Origin: Datisca glomerata
Lineage: Eukaryota > Streptophyta > Magnoliopsida > Cucurbitales > Datiscaceae
Direction: 5' to 3'
NCBI GenBank assembly: GCA_003255025.1
Contig: QANY01006259.1
Coordinates: forward strand, 1-64,000
DNA: 64,000 nt
Within the stretch, counting starts at the first letter, position 1. Each line of letters starts with the position of its first letter. The position numbers and the translations under genes are program-made. A model generated the notes under the pieces. It had not been told where the DNA came from. It did not search any database and worked only from the letters and a program-made list of their open reading frames with translations. Shown piece by piece: positions 34,669 through 47,770 of the stretch.

Positions 34669-37600
34669 ATGGCCGTTGTATCGGTCGCCGCTGAGTGGCA
34701 ACTCCTCCACAATCGGTACTACCGCAAGCCCGAGATTTTCTCGATGAGATGGAAACACATCGACCTAAGCCGCAACAAGGTCGCCTGCGCCCCCTTCGGC
34801 GGTCCGATCGCCATTATCCGTGACGACTCCAAGATCGTCCAGCTATACGCCGAATCCGCCCTCCGAAAGCTCCGGATCTTCAACTCTGCTGGTATCCAGC
34901 TATCCGAAACCGTTTGGAGAAACCCCGGTGGCCGATTAATTGGCATGTCGTGGACCGACGACCAATCCCTAGTGTGTGTCGTCCAAGACGGAACTATTTA
35001 CCGTTACAACATCCACGCCGAGCTCCTCGAACCCAATATTTCAATGGGCAAAGAATGTTTCGAGCAGAACATTGTGGAGTGTGTGTTTTGGGGAAATGGA
35101 GTTGTATGCGTTACGGAGGCTAATCAGATCTACTGCATCTCGGATTTCAAGAATCCGACACCATGTAAGCTTGCGGACCCAGGGATTGAGGAATTGCCTC
35201 TCTGTATGGCGGTTATCGAGCCTCAGTACACCATGTCGGGAAATGTGGAGGTGTTGCTTGGGATTGGGGAGGCTTGTGTATTGGCGGTGGAGGAGGATAT
35301 GGTACAACGGCTTGGGGAAGGCGTGCTTGACGGGCCGCTGCAGAAGATGGCGGTTTCCATAGACGGAAAGTGGTTGGCGGCTTTTACACACGACGGAAGG
35401 CTATTGGTTTTTACTTCTGACTTGCAGAAAACAATTATTAATCGCGAGTGTGAGGTAACTTTTTTGGTTTATCGTATTAATCGCGAGTGGATTCGAGCAT
35501 CCTCTATGCTGCCAATTCTTTTTTTTTTTTTTCTAAATATATTTTCTGTTTGCAGTCAGCTCTTCCACCGCAGCAGTTAGCTTGGTGTGGAATGGATAGT
35601 GTGCTTCTTTATTGGGATGATATGCTATTGATGATGGGTCCAGTAGGAGATCCTGTGCGCTACCTTTATGATGAACCAATAATCCTTATCCCCGAATGTG
35701 ACGGGGTGAGGATATTATCTAACACTAGTATGGAATTCCTGCAACGGGTACCTGATTCCACTGTATCAATCTTTAGGATCGGTAGTACATCTCCTGCTGC
35801 TTTACTATATGATGCCTTGGATCATTTTGACAGACGTAGTGCCAAGGTGATGTTCTCTGTGTGAGCGTGTGCGCGTGCCTGATGTTCTATGTATTACAGA
35901 CTTTTATTTATGATCAACCAGAACAAGTGAGTTATTCTTAGTTATTATTGGGACAGACTAATGATCATGATTGTTGAGTAAATTTTTATCAGTTATCTGG
36001 TCTTCATACTGAATTGTTGTTCCTCTTTCATCTTTTTGATGAGGTACTGTTGTACCCTTTCTTTGATTTTCTTGTTTACTTTCTTACTCCTCTTGGTGCA
36101 CAACTAAAATTTACTAATACTAGTAGAATGCTCTTGCGTAGTGGATAAGTAGTCTACATCAAAAGAAAAATGATCCAAAATTGTCAGAGTCAAACAGGCG
36201 TCTTTCTGATTCTTACTGAAAATGCTGAAATAATAATTGGGTTCTAAACCCATAAGCTAGAAATTAAACTCGAAGGTCATAACATATGTAGCTCATTGAA
36301 GTTATTGTAAAAAAACACTCATAGTTTGAGCAGAAGAACCATTAACATGGCCCATGTAATTCTTCGTCATAAGCCCCATGGAGCCTGTTGACAGCACATA
36401 GACTTTTGGGATGTGACTTAAGACTATCCTATTGCTTCAAGTACCTTCGTCATTAGTGGATAAGATACTTTTGAATGTTTCACTCCTATGTTTGGACATC
36501 ATGCAACAATGAGGATTAGCGAGCCTTCCATTTCCTTTATTGGAGTAAATACTAGAATTAAGATTCTATTGAGTCACTAGCCATGTAAAAGCATGCACGC
36601 GCATGTGTGCGTTATGCATTTTGTATAGATGTAAAGAGCGGAGGAAGCATGATCAGCTGTTTATGATTTGTTAGTTCTCTTTCTCGGATATCTGAACGGA
36701 AGTATTATTGTTCACCAGGCAGATGAAAATTTGAGATTAATACGCTCATCCTTGCTTGAGGCTGTTGAAGCATGTGTTGATGCTTCTGGGCATGAATTTG
36801 ATGCTTCACGTCAGAGGACTCTTCTACGAGCTGCAAGCTATGGCCAAGCCTTTTGCAGGTGAGTTTATTCTTAAATGGCAAAGGAGAACTAGTTTGAGAG
36901 GTAATTAGCCTTTTCATGTTGTTAGGTAGGTGTTTACCATATTTCTCTGGACTATTATGTTTTACCTTAGTAGGGCTAGGACATATTCTTAATGGGATTA
37001 GCTAGTTTAAGTAGTTCTCTCTGTTAAATATAAAAGTAACCATAACTTACGTTTGGGGGCATATGGGTTGAAAGCAATAGAAAAAAAATTCAGATAAATT
37101 TTATTTTTCGTCTGGTCGGTTTCCTTTTGGGTTTCAGTTTCAAAGCCCTTTATCATGCTATAGAATAAGTTTTTGAGGGGATTATGTTTGATCACTGATT
37201 GCCCCAACTTTTTTTTTTTAAATTTTTCGCTTGTGATAAATCATTCTTTTTATACAATCACAAGAGGATTAGTGTAGTGGTTGAGCTAGGACCCTGGGGC
37301 GAGCTGTAGGCCTTTATGTCTTGGGTTCAAATCTCCACTTCTGCTCTTGGGGTTGGGGCCATCGAATTGAGAGAATTTAATTGTCCTTTCAATGACCCGA
37401 GGTGCACTTGAGGCAAACTCCTTGCCGAGGGCATCCTGGGATTAGTCGAAGCTAAGCTTCGGACACCCGGTGCCAATCTAAAAATGTCATTCTTTTACAC
37501 TCCTTACGCATTTATATCATAACCATTTCCATTTCCTATCTCCAAAAACAAAACCTTTTTCTTTATAAATGAATCGACAAATACACCTTCCCAATAAATT

Positions 37601-40600
37601 GGTTGTTTTGGAATGAACAAACCTGGGTTTCGGATGGGAATCACTATATTTGAGTCTTGGTTACCTAGAAAGAGATTTTTGCTTTTTCTTTTTCTTGATC
37701 AACGAAGTTTTTTACTTTCTCTTTTTCAGACCGACCAAGCTTGGCATGTGAAACTGGTTCCAGATAGGCATTTGCCCTCCGTATCTCACCATCTTTAACT
37801 AATCTCTTGCAAGTAAAGTAATTTGATAGTTGTTTGAACATTCACCTCATACTGTCTCTATTTTAAACTTGCCTTCTACTATAGAAAACGAAAAAAATGA
37901 AGAGCTTAACACTTGAAATCATAAGGTGAAACCAAGTGGAACTTTAAGTCTGTCTCCACTCTTTCTTTTGATAGCTTTTTAAGGCTGTTTCTCTCTGAGA
38001 GAGTTTGTGATTAATATATCCTTTATTTACTGATAAAAAAAATTGAAACCAAGTGGAATTTACTTTTAACTGATGTACTTCAAGGAGACAGTCCTTTGCA
38101 ATAAAAGATTTTCTCACACTACTTTTACAAATGGGATGAGAAGACGAAACCAGTAAGTTAAATGTAAATCTGTGTATGAAACAACTTTTTCGGAAAGGGA
38201 GGAGGGCTTACATGGATCCTTTATATTCGTGATTTATAAGTTGATTCTAGGGATACTTTTGGACTAACTGATTTTAGATGTAACTGAATGAAATTAACCA
38301 CTGGGTTAGTTAGAATGAACTACTTTGGTTGAATTGTTCCTTTAGCTTTTCATTTTTCGGGTTAAAGATTTTCAAAGAATAAATTGTCTGATTTTCTCGG
38401 TAATGATATCCAGTTGGCTTTGGCAGCGTCTTTAATCGTGATCGTATACAAGAAATGTGTAGCACTTTACGGGTCTTAAATGCTGTTCGCAGTCCTGAGA
38501 TAGGCATCCCTCTCAGTATTAGTCAATACAAGGTTTTGAATGCTTTCTTACACATATTTTTCCACTCTGAACTTGAGTTTTTCTGTAACGTGCTGATCAA
38601 GGTTTTTTCCCCAGCTGCTTACACCTTCTGTTCTCATTGCTCGATTGATTAATGCCTGCCAACACCTGCTTGCATTACGAATATCCGAATATCTTGGAAT
38701 GAATCAGGTAAACTGAATTTAAATTGCATCAAATCATTTGTGGGATTGTGCTCGCTATTAATTCGGTCCCTGAAGTTTGAAATTTGTCAAGGCACAGGGC
38801 ACGATTTTGTGTCTTGATTATCACAATTTCTTGCTTCTGTGGATCTCTTTCCTACTTTATTGAAGTTATAGACAGAAATATTTCATCCTCTCTTACTGCA
38901 TGTAAACTTTATTTGTTTGCCCATTATTTACTATTTGATTTCCTTTTTAGGAGGTGGTTATAATGCACTGGGCTTGTTCAAAAATTACAGCTTCCTTGGC
39001 AATTCCCGATGCCACCCTTCTTGAAATCTTACTCGATAAGGTCATTTAGTTTAACCTTGGGTTTTTCTCTTTTCATAATGCAAATACAACCTGAACTAAA
39101 CCTGTATGCTTTCAGCTTAGATTGTGCAAAGGCATATCTTATGCTGCAGTTGCTGCTCATGCAGATAAGAAGGGTCGCCGGAAATTAGCTGCCATGCTTG
39201 TTGAGCATGAACCATGTTCCTCCAAACAGGTCTCTCTTTCTTTTCCCTTCCAGTTGGGATCATATTTTGTTCAATTTGAAATTCTAAATACATGAATATG
39301 GTGTGCAAATATCTCAATTGAGACAGAAAGATGTAATAAAAATGTTCGGAGTCAGTGTGGTAGAATTATAATGATTATCTTCTTTCTTTATTTTGTTTCT
39401 TTGGAACAGGTACCTCTCTTGTTGAGCATCGGAGAAGAAGATACAGCATTAATCAAGGCAACTGAAAGTGGTGACACTGATCTTGTTTATCTTGTTCTCT
39501 TTCACATATGGCAAAAGGTAAGACTTCTAGAAAATCAACCATATAGTTCTTTCTTCTGTTTTACCTCTACATATTGAATCAAGAAATATATCCAGAGAAT
39601 CTAAGAGGAAAAAGTATATACTAATACCTATAAATGTTTAATTTCAACATAGATCCTTTGTTTAATTTTTGATGGTGAATTACGTATATTCATATTTTTC
39701 TTGCAGAGACAACCTCTGGAGTTTTTTGGAATGATTCAAGCCAGAACCCTGGCTCGAGATTTATTTATAATTTATGCAAGGTATGCACATCATTATGATT
39801 TATGCTTGTGTGAGAACCTAACTTTTGAATGCACATAATATCCTCGTTTATCAATGTAAATGCATAAAAATATCATGGTTAGTTGAGACTCCATGGTAGT
39901 CATAATAATAACAATAAAATAGTAACAACACTATCTCATTGGGAATGCTGAGTTCAGATTGTTATTTGACTGCTCCTGTTTTATAGTATGCGCATGCACA
40001 TGCACATGCACGGGTGCAGATTCGTTTTGTGCTACAGGCATTTGTTTTTGTTTTTCGTATGTGATCTGCTTATGTTTTCTGTTTCAGGTGTTACAAGCAT
40101 GAATTCTTAAAAGACTTCTTCTTATCAACGGGACAACTTCAAGTATGTCCAATTCAATTGTCTAGTTTCAGTTCTTTCCATACAGTCTGTGAGTGCAAAC
40201 TTGTGGGTATAACATAGTTTTGAGTAATTACACAAACCTCTCCTGTAATTTGCCTTAACTACACGGACACCTCCTCTAGTTTCAAGACTTACATGGAACC
40301 CCAGCAACACATGTCCATAGTACAATTTTCTTCCCGAAATTCCCCCACTTGTCCTTTTTGTAAGAAATTCACATTGATAGGTCGTAATTATTTGTCACAT
40401 TCCCATTTTTTTCTTTTAGATTATGACTCATGGAGAATGTCAAACATTTTTTTCTTTTCTTGTTTGTTGAATTTTAAAATAGTCGGATCAAGAAGAAGTG
40501 AGATATCAATTGGAGAATGTCATTTTGACCTTTTAAATTAAGTTAGTAAAGGCGAGGGAGCTTTGCCTAATTATTGAAACTAGAGGGTGTGTTCATGTAA

Positions 40601-43311
40601 TTAAGGCAAACTACAAGAAAGGTTTATGTAATTTTCCTATGACTTTTGAGCTTTATATTTGGAGACAAATAAACTCTAGCTTAATTTTCAAATGCTATCC
40701 TTTTCATTACATTGCACCTAAGGGTCTCTGAGTGCCAGAAGTAATAGAATCTTTGATGAAAAACAAAAGAATGTTAGTTGTTTGTGAGATAATGTAAGTT
40801 TGCATCATCTATTATTCTAATCTTTTTGAAAAAATCCCTATTATTTTTGGTTCATTCAAGTTGGAGAGAAGTTGTAAATTAATACAAATGAAGATAGCTC
40901 ATCTCTTTTGTACTTTTTTGTATTATTAATGAAATATTATTGTTTTACCGATAAAAATTAAATATTATTGTTTCTTCATTAAAAAAGTCTCAAAGAGGTG
41001 TACTCGGTAGTAGTAATTTTTTGAGTATGTAGTTTGTTTCAAGTTCTTCCATCCCTGCATCACCGTAATATGAAATTTAATCTAATATATATTATATCTT
41101 ATTACATTATTGGTTATGAGCATCAGTAGCAAGTGTTTCACATCTTATGTGGTCCTTTGTCGATACAATTTTCATTAGTATACTGTTTTTGTTATATTTG
41201 TGCTGAAATATTTATAAAGCCGCCAGCTGCTCTATAACTTCGAGTCCTCTCATCAGCAAAGTGATCTACTTGATTTCATGTTACAGAAAATTTATTTGAC
41301 TTGGTTTGCGTGTTGTCAGGGAGCATTATATGACATTTCAATGAAAATATTACTCGCATACTGTGTAGTTTTTTGTCTTCTACGAACCTGTCACAAGATA
41401 ATTTTGTGTTTTACAGGACGTGGCTTTTCTTTTATGGAAAGAATCATGGGAGCTAGGAAGAAATCCGATGGCAAGCAAAGGATCTCCACTTCATGGTCCA
41501 CGCATAAAGCTTATTGAGAAGGCCCAGAATCTGTTTTTAGAGACCAAGGAACACACCTTTGAATCAAAAGCTGCTGAAGAGCATGCAAAATTGCTAAAGT
41601 GGGTTATAAATAATGTTGGAAATTATAATATATGCTGCCATTTGCTATATCAATGTTCAACAATAATTTTTGTAGTTTATACTGTTATCTAAAAACGAGT
41701 ATATGGTGGCCTATTGGTTTGGATGTTTGATAATATTTTTTTCTTTTTTCTTCTGAAATGATGATATTTGGATTATAAAGTTTTTCTTATCTCTGATTAT
41801 GTTTGCAGAATACAACATGAGTTAGAAGTGGCTACAAAGCAGCCCATTTTTGTCGATTCCAGCATCAGCGATACAATTCGCACGTGTATCGTCTTGGGCA
41901 ATAATCGAGCTGCACTGAGAGTGAAAACAGAATTCAAGGTATGTGAAAAATGTCCACACTTTGCCTTTTGATAGGGAGAAAACCCATAGGACAGGAGGTT
42001 GTTCTTGTTTGCTTTTATTCTTGTACATGTGAGACGGATGAATAAATTAATCTATTGAAGGATCTGCGAGGGTGCAAAAGTAAGTAGGAGTACTTCCGAT
42101 AAAGGGAACCTTTTCTTATGGATAAGATGATAAAGGGAACCATTGAGAATATTGTTCTCCTTCAGGATGGAAATTTTGTTTGATTGTAGGTTTTTCGTCT
42201 ATTTGCATTCGTTTGATCTCTTTGACTGTAAGTTGCATCTTGGCGTGATGTGTCAGGTTTCTGAGAAGAGATGGTATTGGCTTAAAGTTTTTGCTTTGGC
42301 AACAATCAGAGATTGGGATGCTCTAGAGAAGTTCTCAAAGGAGAAAAGACCACCTATCGGTAAGCTTGCCAACTGGCATGATTTTGTTTTTTTAGATATC
42401 AAGAAAGAGAAATACTCTTCGATAGAGTTTGAAGCCTTATGGGATAAAGTGGTTACTTCATTATGGGCATTCAAGTCTAAATTCTTTAAGAATATCTCTT
42501 TACATGTACTAGTCACTAGTTGTCCCATCCCAAGTTTCCTTTTTTTTTCCTTTTTTTTTTTTTTTCCTTTTTACCTGCTTGGACTCTTGTTGTAAGTATC
42601 TTCTTTAATGTAAATTTGTTTCTTACGGAAAAAACTTGGCGTGTTTTGTAACTGACAGGTTACAGGCCATTCGTGGAGGCATGCATTGAAGCGGATGAAA
42701 AAGGCGAAGCACTAAAATACATTCCTAAACTTGCAGATCCCCGAGAAAAAGCAGAGGTATGTTTACCCTTGTGATTATTTATGTGTGTATAAACTCCGTA
42801 TTTCCCATCCTGGTGCTTGCATAGCTACTGAGAGCATCTGACAAAGCCTGTCAGAAAAATATATGTGAAAGTGAGTTTTACTAAAATATGATAAAGAAGA
42901 GTTTTTGCCGCTAGCAAAAACTAATATACGAGAGAGAATGTGTCTTGGTGACTTTTCCATCTCTTCCATTATTTTCTTTATTTCTCACTTCCGGGGACAC
43001 GGCATTTTGAGATGGAATTTCTCCTCTGTGATCAACTTTAGCATTGGTAGTTGATATACATGATAATTGCATCAAGATCATCAAACACTAATTATAAAAC
43101 ACTGACCCCGACGTTCAATTTTTATTTGACAATGGTTATTGATATTGGTCAGTCATATGCTCGGATTGGCATGGCCAAGGAAGCTGCTGATGCCGCTTCC
43201 CAGACGAAAGACGGCGAACTACTAGGTCGATTGAAACTGACTTTTGCACAAAATGCAGCAGCTTCATCAATTTTTGATACTCTTCGATCGTCATTCCAAG
43301 GGGTTTCTTAG
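34669..43311 (+). CDS. VPS16: VPS16, core subunit of HOPS/CORVET (VACUOLELESS1 orthologue)
   Basis: Fifteen coding exons join in frame to 842 aa: 34669-35454, 35556-35846, 36719-36858, 38427-38532, 38615-38707, 38951-39040, 39116-39229, 39410-39517, 39707-39780, 40088-40142, 41417-41598, 41809-41938, 42257-42359, 42659-42756 and 43153-43311. All introns are GT-AG. The N-terminal ~410 residues are the VPS16 beta-propeller domain (starting MAVVSVAAEWQLLHNRYYRK). The C-terminal part is the alpha-solenoid Vps16_C domain (DVAFLLWKESWELG, EKRWYWLKVFALA, YRPFVEACIEADEK). VPS16 works with VPS11, VPS18 and VPS33 to tether membranes for vacuole fusion, and is essential for vacuole formation in Arabidopsis. 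Exon 3 could also begin four bases later, but only 36719 keeps the frame and the AKADENLR junction. The length matches plant homologues. Introns 3 and 10 carry a SINE and a MITE. Confidence 0.96.
37257..37486 (+). mobile_element. tRNA-derived SINE in VPS16 intron 3
   Basis: A polymerase III A-box-like TTAGTGTAGTGGTTGAGC (about 37269-37286) and a B box GGGTTCAAATCTCC (about 37322-37335) are spaced as in tRNA-derived SINEs. The element is flanked by TCATTCTTTT at 37241-37250 and 37487-37496, a likely target duplication. It lies in sense orientation to VPS16. Confidence 0.75.
40223..40638. mobile_element. MITE with ~60-bp imperfect terminal inverted repeats in VPS16 intron 10
   Basis: The left end (GTAATTACACAAACCTCTCC, then TGTAATTTGCCTTAACTACA) is mirrored at 40575-40638 (TGTAATTAAGGCAAACTACA, then GGTTTATGTAATT). 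The internal ~290 bases have no transposase. The type is common in plant introns. A clear target duplication was not identified. Confidence 0.7.
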
Positions 43312-44437
43312 TCTTCTCAGGCTTTGCATTGTTTTACATCTGTATTTGCTTATATCGTCCAAAGTTGCTTTCTGGTGTGCATAATTTATTTTACTTATAC
43401 AGTGTGTATTAGTAACAATAGAAACCGTGTAGCATGAAAAGTTTTTATGATTATAACCTTATTTGTATTTGTAATTTATACAACTGACAAAATACTATAG
43501 TGATGAGGTATGTTAAAGATGTAATTTGTTTGTTACGGAAGAAAATGGATTTGCAAGAACATATACTTTCAACCTCTTTTCCCATGTAAATGTAACATTT
43601 TTCTTGAGATTGTAGGAAATATATTGGAGATGTCTTGCTTCGCCCTTTATGTTCTTTTTTGAGGGGTAATAAATAAAAAATAAATTTTGCTTTATTCTCT
43701 TTTTTCTTTTGTTAGAGGGAAAATGGAACGATTGTTATAGAACTCCGGAGTATGTGGATGTAAAGCCTAACTACCCAGAACTCTGGATATCCAGAACTCC
43801 GAAGTATATGGATGTGAAGCCTAACCATCCAGAGTATAAAGCCTAACTATGACCAATTAGGTTAAGAAGCATGTTAGCTATATTCTACCCCAATATGGAT
43901 ACAGTAGGTTACGGGTGAAAATGGGAATAAAAATTGTCAGGTTACAGATGTCAAAATGGAGACTTTATTGAGCGTAAACACAATGTGGCTGCCCTTACTG
44001 ATAATTGTCACATGAGTAGAGTAGATAGAGAAATTATAGGAAGGATCCAAACGTAGTCGCAGAAGTTCTTATGCATCACAGACGAAGTGCGTGCTTCAAA
44101 AAACTACATGTATACTCTCTTTTCTTTCATATTTCCACCAAAACAAAGCTCAGGAGTTTACTTGTACAACTGAACCATATACTTCTTCTAAATTCACAAT
44201 AAGAGACTTCAAACCTCCACTTTTCTAGTTATATGCAAAGACTTCAGTAAAATAAAAACCCAAATAGGGCCAATTTCATTAGGACATTTAAGACCCTTTG
44301 CCTATACTATTTTATACTTTTTGACCAAAAATTTAAAAAAAAACTCTATAGCTTTATATACTTCTATGCTTCTGTACCATAGCAACTCATCTGGTAAATA
44401 TATATATATAGCTTCTCTTCTGAACTTTGACGCTGGT
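43312..44437. other. Region between the convergent VPS16 and hydrolase genes
   Basis: It holds both 3' UTRs. At 43736-43850 a unit (AGAACTCCGGAGTATGTGGA, TGTAAAGCCTAAC) occurs twice, with a third shorter piece ending in TATAAAGCCTAAC. A TA run is at 44398-44411. No gene is supported. Confidence 0.45.
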
Positions 44438-45749
44438 TCAGAAATTTTCCTTGGAGGTTGCATAGGGTGTTTCCTCATATTTACCATTCCACCTGTACCA
44501 CCATATCACCAGGAAATCAATTTTCTACCAATCTTAGGCTACGTTTGGACCTTGGAAATTAGCATGAAAAGAAAAACTAGAGGAGTAGTAAGAGGAATTA
44601 GGAGAAAATGAAGAAAATTATTTTAGTACGTCATTCCTACCACTATATCCATCCTCTAGTGTCTCCAATGGAGATACAATCCTCACTAATTTTCCAAGAT
44701 CCAAACACACCCTTAGATTTTTTTTTCTTTTTCTTTTTCCAATAAATTATAGTAGGTTGATAAATGAATAAGAATTAGCAACTAGTATTCACCTGTTTTC
44801 TTCTGTTTTGGGTATCTGCAGCTCCAAATCCTCTCTGAAAGGCTTAAATACTTGGTCTACCATTTCATCATCAACTTCCTTGAAATACCGCGGATCCCAC
44901 TGTCAGAGGTTCGGTATTTGTCGACACAAACAGGATAAGATGTCACTGAGTTTAATGAATTGCTCGAGAAAGATGAAAAGAAGGTGAATGCTTCAAGTAG
45001 TTACATAGTAAATATGTACCGTTAGTTAACAGCAAGTTTACGAGATCGCTATAAAAACTCGTACTATCTCGTACCTTAGGTGAGTTATCCTTGTCAATGG
45101 AGAGAGCTCTGATACCCTAGAGAAAAGAAAAGAGAAGGGAGATTTAGAGGTGGGATATACTTCTCTTTTTTTTAAACTATCGTACTAGCTCGTACCTCGT
45201 AGATATCTCCAGAAATTGTAGCACGAAGTGTATTCATAGTCAGTCTGAATTCCTTTTGAAGACATTCCGAGAGTTTTTGCTTCCTTCCCTCTCGAATCTA
45301 ATAACGAGAAGTATACATAAATGACCGAAACTTGAAAAACAAAAGTAAACAATTAGATAATCGAGTTTTTGAAATTAAGCTCGATTTTTTAAAAACCAAC
45401 ACGCAATACTCAAGAAAGTGCTTTTTCTTTGTTCTTCTTTCAGAAGAAAACTGATTTTCAAATGCTAATTAGTTGCTACTAGTGTTGCGTTCCTATATAT
45501 TTCTTTTTTTACCAAATTGTTCTTCGAAGAAAAAGGAAGAAAGTAGGACATCTGTTATTACTTTAAAAGCGAGCATTACCGATCTTAGTGTTATTTTCAA
45601 TCCAGTAGGTGAAGATCTTTTTAATCCTTTCAGAACTGAGCCTATCCATTCATTTCCTTCTCTGCTTGCTTCAGCTTCCTGAAAAGGAAAAGTACTTGAG
45701 CGACTTTGTGTCTAGTATGTAGCCGCCTTCTTGTCATGCTTTTTATATC

Positions 45750-45821
<72 letters not shown>

Positions 45822-47770
45822 AAAGGATTTGATGATCTCTACCACAGTGTTTTTCGAAAAGCATTCATCAATTATGGACTGCCTGAAAGGTAAAAAAAGA
45901 TAAGAATCAATCTTATTCCCTGTTATATAAAGGATCTAATCTCGAAAAGAATTTTTTTAACTAATAGTACTCGAGATACATTACTTCTTCAAAACACTAT
46001 CTTCGTCGAGTTGAACTTCAATAGCGAATTCTTCGATTGCATATCTGACTGCACTCTCATCGCCAGAGTTTAAGCCGATCAACCGCTTCTCTAACTCGGC
46101 CATTTTCTGAAAATAAAGACAAGTGCGTCTCATTTAATTTCCATCTGATAGAAAAGCATCATATCAAGTAAACTATTAACCAATGACTCAAAAGCCATTC
46201 ATTTACAAGATTAGCAGTCAAAGAAAAAAAACTTAAAACCAAGTTCAATGCATTTTCTTTCATCCTTTTTGTTTGTAAATCCCATATCCCGTATTATAAA
46301 AGCTACTCCACTTCCTTGCTTTTAAGCATAAAATCAAAGAAAAACTTTTCGGACTCACCTCAGAAGGAACAAAATGCGTAGCAAGACCGGCCGCAATCAA
46401 TTCCTTTCCGTTCAGTCTTGCACCTGTTAATGCCAAGAATTCCCCTACAAAGGTAGGCGAGACCATGTCAAATGGGTAGTCGAAATATATACAAATTACA
46501 CAATTTTTCTCATTCATGTACTCTAACCGTTTCAAATTTAATACCGGTCTTCTTTCTTTCTATATTGCATATAAATACTTACCCAAATGGCCGGGGAGAT
46601 GAGAAAGCATATATGAGAAACCACAGTCAGTATGAAACCCGATACTCGCTTCTGGAGTTGCAAAAACCTTTAACACGAAATGCAACCATGATACCATCCT
46701 GATATTAATTTGACACTATAGGATCGAGAAATGAAACTTTTATGAATCAAAATTTCTAAAAGCATCGAATACCCACTGTTTTCTCTGTGGCAACTGAAAA
46801 CTTCATTGGCACCATCAACGATGCACCTCCGCCCATTGAAATTCCGTTCACTAGTGCAACCTATAGTATTGATAAAAGCAACCAATGAGCGAAAATCATA
46901 TCTCTCGCTTCGTGTGAAAATTGAAAGAATAAACGAAGGATTTTTGAAATAATTACCCTAGTTTTCTTGTAGGTATGGATGTGATAACAAAGCCAATACA
47001 TTCTGTATACAACTTCAAGGCATGAATCCTCTGTCAAAAGTAACTCGGCATCAGAACTACTCAACCGACCGACTACCGAGTTTAAGAACAAACGTCTTGG
47101 ACTAGAAAGCAAAGAACATATTGTAATTTCTACTTGGGGAAAAAATTACTCGATTTTCTTCCATCGTAGAACATTTTTAAATCCCCACCGGCGGAAAAAG
47201 CTCGGCCAGCTCCCTGTTTCAAATACAAGACCGAACTGACAAATTTTCTCAAACCGAACGAATACAGACATATCAGCTTAATCAAACATCCATAATCCGA
47301 ATATTTTGATAAGTGATCTGTGTATGTATATTTAACATATGATTAGAGCTGACCTTAACAATAACAAGCTCTGCTGCTTCATCTTTCTCCCATTTTTCAA
47401 AGTACTCAGCGAGCAAAGAAACCTAACAATCCATCATAGAAGATTTAATTACAATCATATACGATTCCGAAAATTCTCCGACAACATAATAATCGATTCG
47501 ACATACCACTTTCGACGAGATGACGTTTAATTGGCGAGGACGGTTTAATGTGATCAATCTAACATGATCTATTTCCTCTCCAAGAACAACCTAAACATTG
47601 ATTTGACCAACATAAATCTAGTACTTGAGAATTAATGGAAATAATTGGAATAACACTTGGAAATGAACAAATACTTGAGATTATTAATTAAAGGTAGAAT
47701 TAAATTCATGCAATTGCATATTTCAGCAGAATACCTCTTCCACTGGGTTAATAACAACTTCTTGTGCCAT
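44438..47770 (-). CDS. 3-hydroxyisobutyryl-CoA hydrolase-like crotonase
   Basis: Fifteen minus-strand exons join in frame to 389 aa: 47770-47735, 47590-47507, 47422-47354, 47213-47150, 47030-46957, 46860-46777, 46667-46583, 46444-46359, 46106-45985, 45882-45822, 45678-45580, 45297-45196, 45116-45075, 44899-44793 and 44492-44438. The crotonase fold is clear: TLNRPRQLNVIS, oxyanion-hole AGGD (residues 71-74), NGISMGGGAS (114-123), and PEASIGFHTDCG with the catalytic-type Glu143 and Asp151. Family members hydrolyse 3-hydroxyisobutyryl-CoA in valine breakdown in peroxisomes or mitochondria. No C-terminal peroxisomal SKL-like signal is seen (end KENF). The last exon is inferred from the RWNGKYEETPYA continuation; if its intron is not removed, the protein stops four bases after residue NR, at 372 aa. 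Plants have several paralogues, so I give no symbol. Confidence 0.92.
44537..44712. mobile_element. Tourist/PIF-Harbinger-type MITE in the last intron of the hydrolase gene
   Basis: It begins GGCTACGTTTGGACCTTGGA and ends with the mirrored CCAAGATCCAAACACACCC, giving inverted ends of ~25 bases with a few mismatches. TTA lies directly on both sides (44534-44536 and 44713-44715), the 3-bp duplication typical of PIF/Harbinger elements. Length is 176 bp, non-coding. Confidence 0.8.
45753..45816. repeat. (AG)32 microsatellite at the splice donor of hydrolase exon 10
   Basis: An uninterrupted run of 32 AG dinucleotides. On the gene's strand it is (CT)32 beginning at the sixth base of intron 10, straight after GTAAG. 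Confidence 0.97.

Noticed and set aside
45642..45845. Ser-Leu and Arg-Glu repeat ORFs
   Set aside because: They are translations of the AG microsatellite.
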